Assembly: GCA_024636295.1 (NCBI GenBank) | Contig: JAGXHI010000014.1 | Location: 1-34,811, forward strand | DNA length: 34,811 nucleotides | Reading direction: 5' to 3' | Origin: Desulfuromonadales bacterium | Lineage (GTDB): Bacteria; Desulfobacterota; Desulfuromonadia; Desulfuromonadales; JAGXHI01 | Shown: piece by piece, positions 7,245 through 16,046 of the stretch | Layout of the letters: each line of letters opens with the position of its first letter | Position numbering within the stretch: the stretch's first letter is position 1 | Notes under the pieces: model-generated | What the model saw: only the letters and a program-made list of their open reading frames with translations | Database searches by the model: none | Told to the model about the DNA's origin: nothing | Position numbers and translations under genes: made by a program

Positions 7245-7904
7245 ATGCTCGACTGGGGAACCATCCTTCATTATTTTCCGTTTCTCCTCAAGGGCGCTGT
7301 CCTGACCCTGGAGATCTCCGTAATTTCATTGGCTGTGGGGCTTGTTTTCGGGTTGATCGCCGCTCTGGGCAAGCTGGCCCGCAATCCCCTATTTCGCTGG
7401 CCGGCGGCCTTTTATGTCTGGATTGTCCGTTCGACCCCTCTGCTGGTGCAGCTCTTCATTATCTATTTCGGGCTGCCGCAACTCGGAATCCGCCTGAGTC
7501 CCTTCGCCTCGGGCGTTCTGGGGCTGGCCCTGAACACCGGAGCCTACAACGCCGAGACGATCCGCGGAGGAATCGAAGCCGTCTCCCGCGGACAGATCGA
7601 AGCGGCCCGCTCCCTCGGAATGAGCGGCGCCCTGACCATGCGTCGGATCATACTCCCCCAGGCCATGCGGCTGATCATCCCGCCCCTGGGCAACAATTTC
7701 ATCATCCTGATCAAGGATACCTCCCTCGTCTCGACCATCACCCTGGTGGAGCTGACCCTCACCGCCCAGCGCCTGATCGGCTCTACCTACAAACCTTTTG
7801 AAATGTACCTCATGGCGGCCGTTCTCTATGCGATCCTGACAACCGCCTCCAGCGTCTGTCTGAGCCTGTTCGAGCGAAAGGCGCTCAAGGGATACGGAAT
7901 ATGA
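7245..7904 (+). CDS. Amino-acid ABC transporter permease (HisM/GlnP family)
   Basis: The 219-residue integral membrane protein has about five hydrophobic segments. It carries the family motifs VRSTPLLVQLFIIYFGLP, then LNTGAYNAETIRGGIEAV and GQIEAARSLGMS, followed by RRIILPQAMRLIIPPLGN. The EAA-type loop (EAARSLGMS...LP) contacts the ATPase subunit. It lies 56 bp after the binding-protein gene and overlaps the ATPase gene by 4 bp (ATGA). A single permease implies a homodimeric channel. The start is preceded by CGAGG. Confidence 0.93.
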   Translation: MLDWGTILHYFPFLLKGAVLTLEISVISLAVGLVFGLIAALGKLARNPLFRWPAAFYVWIVRSTPLLVQLFIIYFGLPQLGIRLSPFASGVLGLALNTGAYNAETIRGGIEAVSRGQIEAARSLGMSGALTMRRIILPQAMRLIIPPLGNNFIILIKDTSLVSTITLVELTLTAQRLIGSTYKPFEMYLMAAVLYAILTTASSVCLSLFERKALKGYGI

Positions 7905-8689
7905 CGCGTCCAATGAATCCGGAACAGGATCCGCCGATGATTCGGATAAGCGACCTGCATAAAAATTTCGGCTCTCTGGAGGTTCTTCGGGGCATCGACC
8001 TGGAGGTTTCCCGCCGCGAAGTGATGGCGATCATCGGTCCGAGCGGCTCGGGAAAGAGCACCCTGCTCCGCTGCATAAACTACCTGGAGATACCGACTTC
8101 CGGGGAAATCGTGGTGGACGGAGTTCGCGTCAATCGTGAGGATCTGTCCCGAAAGGCGTTTCAGAAGCACCTGAACGAGGTCCGAACCCGCCTGGGTATG
8201 GTTTTTCAGCAGTTCAACCTTTTTCCCCACAAAACGGCCCTGGAGAACGTCACCGAGGGCCCCGTCCAGGTGTTGAAGCTGGACAAAAAGGACGCCGAGG
8301 CCCGCGGGCGGGAGATTCTCGAACGGGTGGGCCTGGCGGATAAGGCCGACACGTACCCGGCGCATCTTTCCGGAGGCCAGCAGCAGAGGGTCGCCATTGC
8401 GCGCGCCCTTGCCATGGAGCCCGCGGCGATTCTCTTTGACGAGGCCACATCGGCCCTGGACCCGGAGCTGGTGGGAGAAGTGCTGAAGGTAATGGAGGAT
8501 CTCGCGCGGGGGGGAATGACGATGCTGGTCGTGACCCACGAGATGGGTTTTGCGGAGCGCGTCGCGGACCAGGTGGTCTTCATGAGCGAAGGGCGCATCG
8601 TCGAAAGCGCTCCTCCCGCAGAGCTTTTTTCAAATCCACGGGAGGAGAGAACACGCCAGTTTCTCGCCGATGTTCTGGATCGCCGCTAA
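7901..8689 (+). CDS. Amino-acid ABC transporter ATP-binding protein (GlnQ/HisP family)
   Basis: The 262-residue ABC ATPase shows Walker A GPSGSGKST, a Q-loop in MVFQQFNLFPHKT, the signature LSGGQQQRVAIARALAM, Walker B ILFDEATSALDPE and the H-loop VVTHEMGFA. These are the standard polar-amino-acid importer variants. Its ATG overlaps the permease stop (ATGA), indicating translational coupling. In-frame Met codons at positions 5 and 13 are alternative starts; residues from about 14 on match the family. It powers import together with the two preceding genes. Confidence 0.94.
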   Translation: MTRPMNPEQDPPMIRISDLHKNFGSLEVLRGIDLEVSRREVMAIIGPSGSGKSTLLRCINYLEIPTSGEIVVDGVRVNREDLSRKAFQKHLNEVRTRLGMVFQQFNLFPHKTALENVTEGPVQVLKLDKKDAEARGREILERVGLADKADTYPAHLSGGQQQRVAIARALAMEPAAILFDEATSALDPELVGEVLKVMEDLARGGMTMLVVTHEMGFAERVADQVVFMSEGRIVESAPPAELFSNPREERTRQFLADVLDRR

Positions 8690-8820
8690 CGCGATGATGA
8701 AAAACCAATACTGCGCCATGCTTCGACTGACAGACCCCCATCCGTGGCCTTTCCCATCTCCTCGTCATCACGTGACTTTCGGGTAAGCCTTTTCCCTTGG
8801 GAATTCAGCCGTTTTGCATC

Positions 8821-9981
8821 TCACGGAAGCATGTCGCCGAAATCCGGGAGTTCGCAGGGCAGAAGAGGACGAGGCGTTGCATAATCCTCCGGACGCAGGA
8901 TCGTGACTCCCGAAGGGGGATTCAACTCTTCGAATAACCGTTCGCTGCAGCTCAGGTAGTTTTTTGAAAGGTGCATCGGGAGCAGATACCGTGGACGGAT
9001 CCGGCGACTAAGAAAGTTGAGATCGTCCGTGCAGAGGTGGAATGAACTCCTGGCTTTTTCAAGACCCTCCTTCAGATAGGCGCACTCGCAGGCCAGCACC
9101 GTCACACCGTGCATCAGCGAAATCAACTTCTTCGCATTTTCTTCACTGAAACCAACATCGGTAACGTATCCAAGGCTCCCGGGGGTCCGCTCCTTTCGAA
9201 TCCTGTCATACAGCACACCGGCGTCGGGAAAGGTCCTCTCTTCCTCGCCTTCTTCTTTCCGCACGGGAACCGCAATCGGTTTTTCCGCGAGTTCCTCGGC
9301 ATAGAACATCTTCTTCAATCGTTTCAGCCACGGGCCTCTGACCAGGTTCATTCCGGCGACTTTTTCCTCGTCGATGAGAAAGGTGGAGTTCTCGGTAATC
9401 CTGAAGATCAATACGGGAATCCGGTGATCACAGATTTCAGCCTCCATCCGGAGATAGCGGTTGCGGTAAATGGTTCTGTCCTGCCGGGGTTTCTCATGTT
9501 CGAAGCGGCAGGAAAAACCTTCGGGCCCCGAAAGAAAATAAGTGCGGATCTTCTCCGGGTGAACTTCCCGCACGCGAAAAGAGCACCAGTGATCCTCGGC
9601 GAGATTCCAGTTGTACCCTTTGAGCTTGTGCTCCAGTTTTCCCGCCAGGCCTTCCGGCCCGAAGAGCTCAAGCGTTTTAGGAGAAACATGAACCATCCGG
9701 ATCACCGTGTCGATTCCCATGAAATGATCCATATGGGCATGAGTGATGAAAATAGCGTCGAGTGATTTGACCACCCGTTTCGCCAGATGATGGATCTGCC
9801 CGCAGTCCACCAGCAGGCTGCGTCCGAGGGGGCGGATGGGAATCAGCATAAGGGGGTCGTCGAAGAGACCCGAAAAAAATCGGGGTTGGATGGTGCGAAA
9901 CGGAATCTTCATGGCATCCGGGAGGAAATCGTCAGATGAAGGACAGCTCTCCATAAATTTTAGAACGTTTTTATTTTTCAT
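8821..9981 (-). CDS. MBL-fold metallo-hydrolase, ribonuclease Z-like
   Basis: The frame codes for up to 386 residues with a metallo-beta-lactamase fold. The zinc motif HAHMDH is at residues 81-86, a metal-ligand Asp lies in GYVTDVGFS, and a C-terminal His is in LLPMHLSKNY. The overall arrangement resembles RNase Z-like proteins, but the long insertion at about 120-260 and the motif changes mean tRNA 3' processing should not be assumed. Clear fold resemblance begins at Met24 (position 9912). Neither start has a good Shine-Dalgarno sequence, so the true start may be 9912. If 9981 is used, only 2 bp separate it from the longest frame of the divergent kinase. The gene appears monocistronic. Confidence 0.8.
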   Translation of the reverse strand: MKNKNVLKFMESCPSSDDFLPDAMKIPFRTIQPRFFSGLFDDPLMLIPIRPLGRSLLVDCGQIHHLAKRVVKSLDAIFITHAHMDHFMGIDTVIRMVHVSPKTLELFGPEGLAGKLEHKLKGYNWNLAEDHWCSFRVREVHPEKIRTYFLSGPEGFSCRFEHEKPRQDRTIYRNRYLRMEAEICDHRIPVLIFRITENSTFLIDEEKVAGMNLVRGPWLKRLKKMFYAEELAEKPIAVPVRKEEGEEERTFPDAGVLYDRIRKERTPGSLGYVTDVGFSEENAKKLISLMHGVTVLACECAYLKEGLEKARSSFHLCTDDLNFLSRRIRPRYLLPMHLSKNYLSCSERLFEELNPPSGVTILRPEDYATPRPLLPCELPDFGDMLP

Positions 9982-9983
9982 TC

Positions 9984-10012
9984 TTGAAGATATTCTTATT
10001 TTTCCATAGTAT
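9984..10012 (+). promoter_or_regulatory. Candidate promoter of the PAS histidine kinase gene
   Basis: TTGAAG (9984-9989) and TAGTAT (10007-10012) are spaced 17 bp and lie 40 bp before the GTG start chosen for the kinase. Each hexamer matches 4 of 6 consensus bases. This supports the shorter kinase start, because a start at 9984 would place the coding region over its own promoter. Confidence 0.45.
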
Positions 10013-10052
10013 CAGAAGACCAGCTTTTCTCCCTATAGTTCGAAGGGAAAAC

Positions 10053-11948
10053 GTGGAACGAAAAAAAAAGTCCCAACATGCTCCGGAGAGGGAATGTTTT
10101 TCCGACGGGCCGGAAATCTCAGTCGCCGTGCTGAAGGATTCCCTTGACAGACAGCGCGAAATTCTGGAGGCCTTCGGCGGTATGGTTTTCGTGTGCTCGC
10201 AGGATCGTCGCATCGAATTCATGAGCGGCAGGATAATCCGGAGGATCGGAGGCGACGCTACGGGGGATTATTGCGATCACCTTCCTCCGGAATGGAGATA
10301 TGCCTGTACCGATTGCCCCGCGGGGGAAGGAGGTGTGCCCGAGAAATACGTTTGCGGAGAATTCAGGGATCCGGTGGATAATCGCTGGTATACCATTGTC
10401 AACAACCCGATCCTCCGCGCGGACGGCTCCGTTTCCAGACTGATCCTGATACAGGACGTCACCGATCGCAAAACGGCGCAGGAGGCTCTCCGGGAAAGCG
10501 AAGAGCGCTTTCGCGCCACGTTCGAGCAGGCCGCCGTGGGGATGGTCCACATGGCGCCCGGCGGAAAATGGATCCGGGTGAATGACAAGTTGTGCGATAT
10601 TCTTGGCTACAGTCGTGAAGAGCTTTTTCGACTGACCGTCGATTCTCTGATTCATCCTGATGATTTCCAGGAGTACCTCGGGAAAATGAAACTTCTGCTC
10701 AAAGGGAGCGTCCCGCATATTTACTCTGACAAGCGCTGTTTTCGAAAAGGGGGCGATATCGTCTGGACTCATTCCACCGTCTCACTGCTCCGGGACGACG
10801 CGGGCGCTCCGAAATATTTCTTCAGCGTGATCGAGGATATTTCCCGGCGAAGGGAGGCTGAAAAGGAACTCGAACGCGCGCTGGTGGAGATGGATGCGAT
10901 ATTCGCCGCCATGGCCGAAGGGGTGGTGATCTACGGTTCCACCCGGGAGATTCTTCGTATGAATCCGGCCGCCCGCAGGGTCCTGGGCTATCCGAAAGAC
11001 AACCTGGGAAAACCCTTTGATGAGCGAATCAGCCGTCTTCGCCCCAGAACCCCTGAAGGCAGACTGCACACCTCCGAAACGTTCCCGGTTGCGCGGGTTC
11101 TGGCCGGGAAAATTGTCCGCGGTGAAGTGGTTCTGATGGACCGGGCGGACGGAAAGGAAATATGGACTTCCGTAAGCGGAGCGCCTCTTTACCTGGATAA
11201 TCAGGTTGCGGGCGCGGTTCTTATCTTCACCGATGTCACCAGGCTTCAAAGCCTCCAGCAGGAGAGGGAAGACTATTTCCAGATGATTTCCCACGATCTC
11301 AGCTCTCCCCTGACTCTCATACAGGGTCATGCCGAACTTCTCGGGATCGAAATGGAAAAAAAAGGTCTGAACGAAGGGAATCCCGCTCTGCATATCCATT
11401 CCATCCTTGCAAGCGCCCGGGGAATGTCCGTCATGATGGAGGATCTCCTCGATCTGGCCCGCATTGGTAAAAAGGAGATGATCCTGCGCCATGAGCCGGT
11501 CGATATCGCCGGGTTCGTCGATGATTTTCTGAAGCGATTTTTGGTGGCGGCCGAAGGGCGCCGCATCTCTTCCGAAATTTCAGACGGACTGCGGCCGGTG
11601 AACGCCGATCCCGAACGGGTGGAGCGGTTTTTCACCAATCTTCTGACCAACGCCCTGAAATATTCCCCTGCCGGCAAGCCGATAACCATCCGGGCGGAGG
11701 AAAAAAATGGTGAAATGCTCATTTCGATCGAGGACCGTGGTCGCGGAATTGCCCGAAAAGATCTGTCGCGAATCTTCGACCGCTTTTACCGTGCTTCGAA
11801 GTCGTCCGGTTCAGCCGGGCTGGGACTTGGACTCTATATCACCCGAAAGCTGGTCGAGGCGCATGGCGGGCGAATCTGGGCGGAGAGCCAACCGGGGAAG
11901 GGGAGCACCTTTCGTTTTACGCTCCCTCTGACGAAAGACAATGGTTAA
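10053..11948 (+). CDS. Soluble multi-PAS sensor histidine kinase
   Basis: The product is 631 residues from the GTG at 10053, which is preceded by GAAGGGA. The frame also extends upstream to an ATG at 9984, which would nearly abut the divergent gene. There is no membrane segment. Domains in order are: a PAS domain at about 30-145 with a cysteine cluster (C74, C85, C88, C101); a second PAS/PAC at about 150-280; a third PAS at about 290-395; HisKA with His414 in MISHDLSSPLTLI; and HATPase with NLLTNALKYSP, DRGRGIARKDL and GLGLGLYITRKL. It should phosphorylate a response regulator, but none is adjacent. The macrodomain gene follows after 41 bp and may be co-transcribed. The signal sensed is unknown. 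Confidence 0.9.
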   Translation: MERKKKSQHAPERECFSDGPEISVAVLKDSLDRQREILEAFGGMVFVCSQDRRIEFMSGRIIRRIGGDATGDYCDHLPPEWRYACTDCPAGEGGVPEKYVCGEFRDPVDNRWYTIVNNPILRADGSVSRLILIQDVTDRKTAQEALRESEERFRATFEQAAVGMVHMAPGGKWIRVNDKLCDILGYSREELFRLTVDSLIHPDDFQEYLGKMKLLLKGSVPHIYSDKRCFRKGGDIVWTHSTVSLLRDDAGAPKYFFSVIEDISRRREAEKELERALVEMDAIFAAMAEGVVIYGSTREILRMNPAARRVLGYPKDNLGKPFDERISRLRPRTPEGRLHTSETFPVARVLAGKIVRGEVVLMDRADGKEIWTSVSGAPLYLDNQVAGAVLIFTDVTRLQSLQQEREDYFQMISHDLSSPLTLIQGHAELLGIEMEKKGLNEGNPALHIHSILASARGMSVMMEDLLDLARIGKKEMILRHEPVDIAGFVDDFLKRFLVAAEGRRISSEISDGLRPVNADPERVERFFTNLLTNALKYSPAGKPITIRAEEKNGEMLISIEDRGRGIARKDLSRIFDRFYRASKSSGSAGLGLGLYITRKLVEAHGGRIWAESQPGKGSTFRFTLPLTKDNG

Positions 11949-11989
11949 GCGGAAAGTAATTCCTGACAGGAAGTGAAGGAGAAGGCGGG

Positions 11990-12520
11990 ATGAAAGCGGA
12001 GCGCATGGAAATCATGCAGGGCGATATCGTCCGAATGGAAGTGGATGCGGTGGTCAACGCAGCCAATCGCTCCCTGCTCGGGGGCGGCGGCGTCGACGGA
12101 GCCATTCATCGGGCCGCCGGACCGCGGCTTCTGGAGGAGTGTCGGACTCTGGAGGGGTGCGAGACGGGCGAGGCGAAGTTGACCCGAGGGTATGATCTGC
12201 CCGCCCGCTACGTCATCCATACCGTGGGCCCAATCTGGCAAGGCGGAGACAGGGACGAAGAGGAACTGCTGGCTCGGTGCTATCGGAATTCCATGGATCT
12301 CGCCGCCCGGGAGGGAATCCGAACTCTGGCCTTTCCCTCCATCAGCACTGGCGCTTACCGGTTTCCGTTGGAGAGGGCGTGCCGGATCGCGTTGCGGGAG
12401 GTAAGAGATTCCCTTCGGGACCATCCGGAGATCGAAAAAGTTTTCTTCGTCTGCTTTGGCGAGGACGACCGGAAGGAATACGAGAAGGTCTTCCGGGAGA
12501 TGGATGACGAAAAAAGCTGA
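11990..12520 (+). CDS. Macrodomain protein (YmdB-like O-acetyl-ADP-ribose deacetylase family)
   Basis: The 176-residue protein is essentially one macrodomain. It has [30 protein letters not shown], read in overlapping parts, carrying the catalytic Asn/Asp and the glycine-rich ADP-ribose loop. IHTVGPIW and the distal phosphate-binding loop [10 protein letters not shown] follow. Family members hydrolyse O-acetyl-ADP-ribose or remove ADP-ribose from protein side chains. The start at 11990 has a good AAGGAGAAGG site. It follows the kinase gene by 41 bp. No ADP-ribosyltransferase partner gene is visible nearby, so a general metabolite-repair role is as likely as toxin reversal. Confidence 0.9.
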   Translation: MKAERMEIMQGDIVRMEVDAVVNAANRSLLGGGGVDGAIHRAAGPRLLEECRTLEGCETGEAKLTRGYDLPARYVIHTVGPIWQGGDRDEEELLARCYRNSMDLAAREGIRTLAFPSISTGAYRFPLERACRIALREVRDSLRDHPEIEKVFFVCFGEDDRKEYEKVFREMDDEKS

Positions 12521-12533
12521 TCGTCCGGATCAG
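12510..12533 (-). terminator. Candidate intrinsic terminator of the redoxin gene
   Basis: Read on the minus strand, CTGATC and GATCAG form a 6-bp stem with a 5-nt loop, followed after a C by TTTTTT (complement of 12510-12515). It overlaps the stop codon of the redoxin gene and sits between convergent genes. The stem is short, so efficiency is uncertain. Confidence 0.5.
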
Positions 12534-13639
12534 AACAGTCCCTTCCGCTTCAGTTCCTGCAGCAGGAATTCGCCCTGATAGAGACTGTCGAAGATCATGG
12601 CCGAGCTAATGGTGGCGGAAGAGACGGCGTCCACCCGTGCATCGAAAAGGAACGACTCACCGAGGGGCCGCCCCACCACGCGCTCCCTCATTCGGTCTAT
12701 GTCCGAGGCGCTCCAGTTTTTGTTCCCGTACTTGGCCAACTTCAGGGGAACGAAATGCAGCACTTCCCCCGAAGCGTCGAAAAAGTAAATGAAATGGACA
12801 TCGTGGCAGACGTCGCAGATCGACGGACGGCTTACGACTTCGGCAAAATACCGCCTCTTCTGTTCCCCATCCTGCATCAGAGCAGTATAGACCTTTCGCC
12901 CGCTCGGAACGGAAACCCTCTCGAAATCGATCAAATCTCCGGACAATTTCTGAAATCCCTCCTTGGCTCTGGCCGCCAGGGCGGCGGGAGGGAGAATGGG
13001 TTCCACTTCGGGAGGGGACGCTTTTTCCCGCCACTCTCCGGCGCGGACCGTCTCCGGGTCGGCGCGCATCAACCGGCGCAGCCGGGCAAAGAGTGCTTCA
13101 TGATCGAAATCGGTTCCGAGATGAGTGTCCGCCACGATGCCGGGCCCTCCTCCCGGAGCCTGCCGCACGAAGATGGTAAAAGGAGTGGCGCTTCCGCCCA
13201 CGGCCTGATGCACCTGAAAACGGGGATCGGCAATCATGGGGAAGGGCACCTCATACTTCTTGCGAAATATCTTCACCTCTCGCTGGTCATTGGCAACGGC
13301 CACTCCCAGCATCCGAATGCGCCCCCGGGTTTCCGGATCCTCGGAAATCAGTTGAAAGAGGCGGTTGTAGGGGTCGGTCTGTGCCTGGCAATGGGGGCAG
13401 TAGACGTTCAGTATCTCGACCAGGACAACATCGCCGTTGACGTCCGTCAGGGAGAAGAGCCCGGTTTTCCCTTCCAGGCCGAGATAAATGCGGTCAGAGG
13501 GATTTTCGGGCACGGGCATTTCAACGGGTGGAAAGACATCTCCCGCGGCGAGGGGAGTCTCCCTGGAAAGACCATCCCGGGGATGAAGGAGAAGAGTCAG
13601 CAAAGCCAGCACGCAGGTGAAGCGGAAAATAAATGACAT
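12530..13639 (-). CDS. Exported redoxin / thioredoxin-like protein with C-terminal FMN-binding-like domain
   Basis: The 369-residue product begins with a signal peptide (hydrophobic 5-18). A TlpA/redoxin-type thioredoxin fold covers about residues 30-195, with the active-site pair C81-PH-C84 in NVYCPHCQAQ and a cis-Pro region SATPFTIF. After a linker, residues about 235-355 form a second domain ending VDAVSSATISSAMIFDSL. This resembles the end of RnfG/NosR-type FMN-binding domains, where a Thr in such a S-x-A-T motif carries FMN. A CDVCH motif (275-279) also lies there and has the form of a c-type haem site. AGGGAAAGGG precedes the ATG. It follows the SDR gene by 54 bp. The redox role is clear in outline; the cofactors of the second domain are unproven. 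Confidence 0.8.
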   Translation of the reverse strand: MSFIFRFTCVLALLTLLLHPRDGLSRETPLAAGDVFPPVEMPVPENPSDRIYLGLEGKTGLFSLTDVNGDVVLVEILNVYCPHCQAQTDPYNRLFQLISEDPETRGRIRMLGVAVANDQREVKIFRKKYEVPFPMIADPRFQVHQAVGGSATPFTIFVRQAPGGGPGIVADTHLGTDFDHEALFARLRRLMRADPETVRAGEWREKASPPEVEPILPPAALAARAKEGFQKLSGDLIDFERVSVPSGRKVYTALMQDGEQKRRYFAEVVSRPSICDVCHDVHFIYFFDASGEVLHFVPLKLAKYGNKNWSASDIDRMRERVVGRPLGESFLFDARVDAVSSATISSAMIFDSLYQGEFLLQELKRKGLF

Positions 13640-13693
13640 GACCCTTTCCCTGGCGCTTCAGAAAGTCACCCCAGTCGTCTTCAGTCAAAATGG

Positions 13694-14392
13694 CTACCAG
13701 GGCCTTTCCTGTCCCCGATAGTCAAAAAAGCGGCCATTGTCCTTGGGGCCGACGCCCAGCAGCACCTGTTTCAGTCCTTTGGCGCTCTCTTCGACGGTGA
13801 TATCCGCTCCCGGTCCGCCCATATCCGTTTTTACCCAGCCCGGGTGGAGAACCACCGAGGTGATTCCCCGGCTCTTAAGATCGAGGGCCATGCTCCGCAC
13901 CACCATATGCACCGCAGCCTTTGATGAGCGGTAGATGTAGAATCCTCCCGACGTGTTGTCGGAGAGGCTTCCCATGATGCTGCCGATGGTGGCAATGATT
14001 TTCCGGTCTCCAGAGGCAACGTTTTCGGCCAGCGCCTCCGTCACCTTCATGGGGCCGAAGACATTCACCCGAAAGACGTTCATCCAGGTCTCCTCGTCCG
14101 TTTCCCCGAAACTCTGTTGGCGGCCCCCGCCAACGCCCGCGTTGTTCAGCAGGATATCAATGGCCCTTCCCTTCAGGGATCGAGCCAGCTCCTGAATCTG
14201 ACCGGCATCGGTGACGTCGAGCCGGTGAACGGTCAGTTTCCCGGCGTTTTCTTTCTCCAACGCGGTGAGTTCGTCCGCCTCTTCGGGCCTGCGGCAGCAG
14301 GCGATCACTCCCCATCCGTCGTTGGTAAATTGTCGAGCAAGTTCAAGGCCAATGCCCCGGTTGGCCCCGGTGATCAGAATGGTTTCCGCCAT
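13694..14392 (-). CDS. SDR-family NAD(P)-dependent oxidoreductase (C-factor/carbonyl-reductase-like)
   Basis: This is a 232-residue short-chain dehydrogenase. It has the cofactor motif TGANRGIG near residues 8-15, LLNNAGVGGG, a catalytic Ser in IATIGSIMGSL, and the Tyr-Lys pair in YRSSKAAV. HPGWVKTDMGG follows, typical of the C-factor/sniffer-like carbonyl reductase subgroup. The basic CCRRPEE after beta-2 suggests NADP(H). The ribosome-binding site AAGGAGG is strong. It lies between the M23 peptidase gene (39 bp upstream) and the redoxin gene on the same strand, which could be one transcript. The substrate is unknown. Confidence 0.88.
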   Translation of the reverse strand: MAETILITGANRGIGLELARQFTNDGWGVIACCRRPEEADELTALEKENAGKLTVHRLDVTDAGQIQELARSLKGRAIDILLNNAGVGGGRQQSFGETDEETWMNVFRVNVFGPMKVTEALAENVASGDRKIIATIGSIMGSLSDNTSGGFYIYRSSKAAVHMVVRSMALDLKSRGITSVVLHPGWVKTDMGGPGADITVEESAKGLKQVLLGVGPKDNGRFFDYRGQERPW

Positions 14393-14431
14393 TTTTTCCT
14401 CCTTGATTAAAAGTATGCAGGAGGAAGTCTA

Positions 14432-15748
14432 TCAGATTTTATCGTCCTTGGAAGGTGAGAGCTTGCTGGTGACGTTGTTGTGGATCCAGCTTCCGTCCCA
14501 CCATTCGATCGGATTGACCGGAAGGCCCGAAACAAGGACCGCATAATGGAGGTGATCTCCTCCGGCCAGTCCCGTGGCTCCGGATCGCCCGATCTCGGCG
14601 CCCTTTTTCACTTCATCGCCCTGGCGGACGGAAATCTTGCTCAAATGACCGTACAGGGTTTGCAGGCCCAGGCCGTGATCGATGATCACGCACTGTCCGT
14701 AAATCCCGAAAGTATCCGCATATATGACTTTCCCCTGATTTGCCGCCATCACAGGCGCCTGGGCGACGGAGGCCAGGTCGATGCCAAGATGGGTCTGACG
14801 ATCGATCTCTTTTCCATTGGAGTAATAGATCCGTTGATCGGCGAAATGGCCCATGGGCGCGGCATTGGGCTGGCGAAGGAATGTTCCTTCCCAGAGAGGA
14901 GTGGAGGCGGTTTGAAGACCGTATTCCTTGAGAGTCTGGCGGTTTTGAACCCGCAGTTCGCCGTTCACTTTCAGGAAAAGGGCAAGGAGATCCTTCTCCT
15001 GGGGGAAAAAGGATTCGAATTCGGGCATATTGGCTTCGAGAAACCTGGAGGTGACATTGATTTTTCCCCGGGGTAGTTTCCGGGGATTGGCGTGGTGGTA
15101 GAAACCGGTCTGCCGCTCGTTGCCAGCGGCATCCACTGCGACTAGTCTGGGTGAGAAGTCGGAGACCTCCATGAACCAGGGAAAGGCGAAAAACACGGCA
15201 TATAGATCGCCCTCCAGGTTGTAGCCCGGGAAGAAGAGATCTCCCACCGCCACCCCGGTGCGTTCTGGTTTCTCCGAGATATTGTAGACCACCAGCCCGG
15301 CTCCCCCCCGATTGAGATTATGGGCGGTGCTGAGGGTGGAAATCATCGGGGCGCGGCTGTCGTAGTCGAAAGTGAAAACCTGCTCTGTGGTGTTTCCGCT
15401 GCCGAAATGATAGGGGGATCGGTCAGTCGCAGTCACCTGCAGCGCCATCTTTCCTTCCTTGAGCCCGGCCTCCCTAAGATCGATTTCCTGGACCTGGGAC
15501 GAGGTTTTCAGATCGAATTTGCGATCGAGGATCACCACCGACCCTTCACCCTGCGAAACGGAAATGGTGAGCTTCTCCAGGCCCGATTCCCCGTCCTCCA
15601 GCTGAAGAGACAATGGATTCTCCGGGGATATGGCCCCGGAGGCTGGAGTCAGGACGAGTATCGGACCATCAGTATCCCGGAAATAGAAATAACCGCCGGC
15701 CACAGCGGCTGATAGCAGAAGAACGATAACAATAGTGGAAAATCTCAC
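14432..15748 (-). CDS. M23-family metallopeptidase (LytM-type, membrane-anchored)
   Basis: The 438-residue protein has an N-terminal membrane anchor or uncleaved signal (about residues 5-22) and a long extracytoplasmic region with beta-rich character (about 25-300). A C-terminal LytM/M23 domain follows. Zinc ligands are visible as H320 and D324 (HLGID) and in the HLH triplet at 399-401, with H368 in LYGHLS. Such enzymes cleave peptide crosslinks of peptidoglycan, or act as activators of other cell-wall enzymes. All expected catalytic residues are present, so activity is likely. AGAGGTG precedes the start. Confidence 0.9.
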   Translation of the reverse strand: MRFSTIVIVLLLSAAVAGGYFYFRDTDGPILVLTPASGAISPENPLSLQLEDGESGLEKLTISVSQGEGSVVILDRKFDLKTSSQVQEIDLREAGLKEGKMALQVTATDRSPYHFGSGNTTEQVFTFDYDSRAPMISTLSTAHNLNRGGAGLVVYNISEKPERTGVAVGDLFFPGYNLEGDLYAVFFAFPWFMEVSDFSPRLVAVDAAGNERQTGFYHHANPRKLPRGKINVTSRFLEANMPEFESFFPQEKDLLALFLKVNGELRVQNRQTLKEYGLQTASTPLWEGTFLRQPNAAPMGHFADQRIYYSNGKEIDRQTHLGIDLASVAQAPVMAANQGKVIYADTFGIYGQCVIIDHGLGLQTLYGHLSKISVRQGDEVKKGAEIGRSGATGLAGGDHLHYAVLVSGLPVNPIEWWDGSWIHNNVTSKLSPSKDDKI

Positions 15749-16046
15749 AACAGCACCTCTTTCCAGCAGCGATTAGAAAACAGAATCAAGGAAGGAAAAG
15801 TAATTTGAAATCAGGAATAAGGAAAAATAAATAAGAACGATGGATTCTTTTCCGTCGGAAAAGCAGGGATTAAGTTATCAGAAAATCGAAGGAAAAATAA
15901 AGGATAAAATTGGAGAACAGAAAAGCGGGAGGGAAAATTGATCGGACCTTTCAGCTCCTGGTCCTGTGGTTTTCCGGAAGACTTTCATCAGAGCCCTCTT
16001 CCTGCCCCACCCTGTCTTTTTCCGGAAGGATCAGGCGCATTGCGCC
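15749..16046. other. AT-rich gene-free stretch between RND pump and M23 peptidase genes
   Basis: No gene or RNA is supported in these 298 bp. The sequence is markedly richer in A/T than its neighbours around 15780-15930. Two copies of TTTTCCGGAAG occur about 40 bp apart (near 15971 and 16019). A short GGCGC/GCGCC palindrome just past the RND stop has no T-run. The promoter for the minus-strand M23 gene should lie here, but I could not pick one with confidence. Confidence 0.5.

Noticed and set aside
11990..12520. Macrodomain protein as antitoxin of a DarTG-like toxin system
   Set aside because: No DarT-like ADP-ribosyltransferase gene lies next to it; neighbours are a histidine kinase and a redoxin gene.
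16033..16046. GGCGC/GCGCC palindrome after the RND pump gene as a terminator
   Set aside because: Short stem with a 3-nt loop and no T-run.
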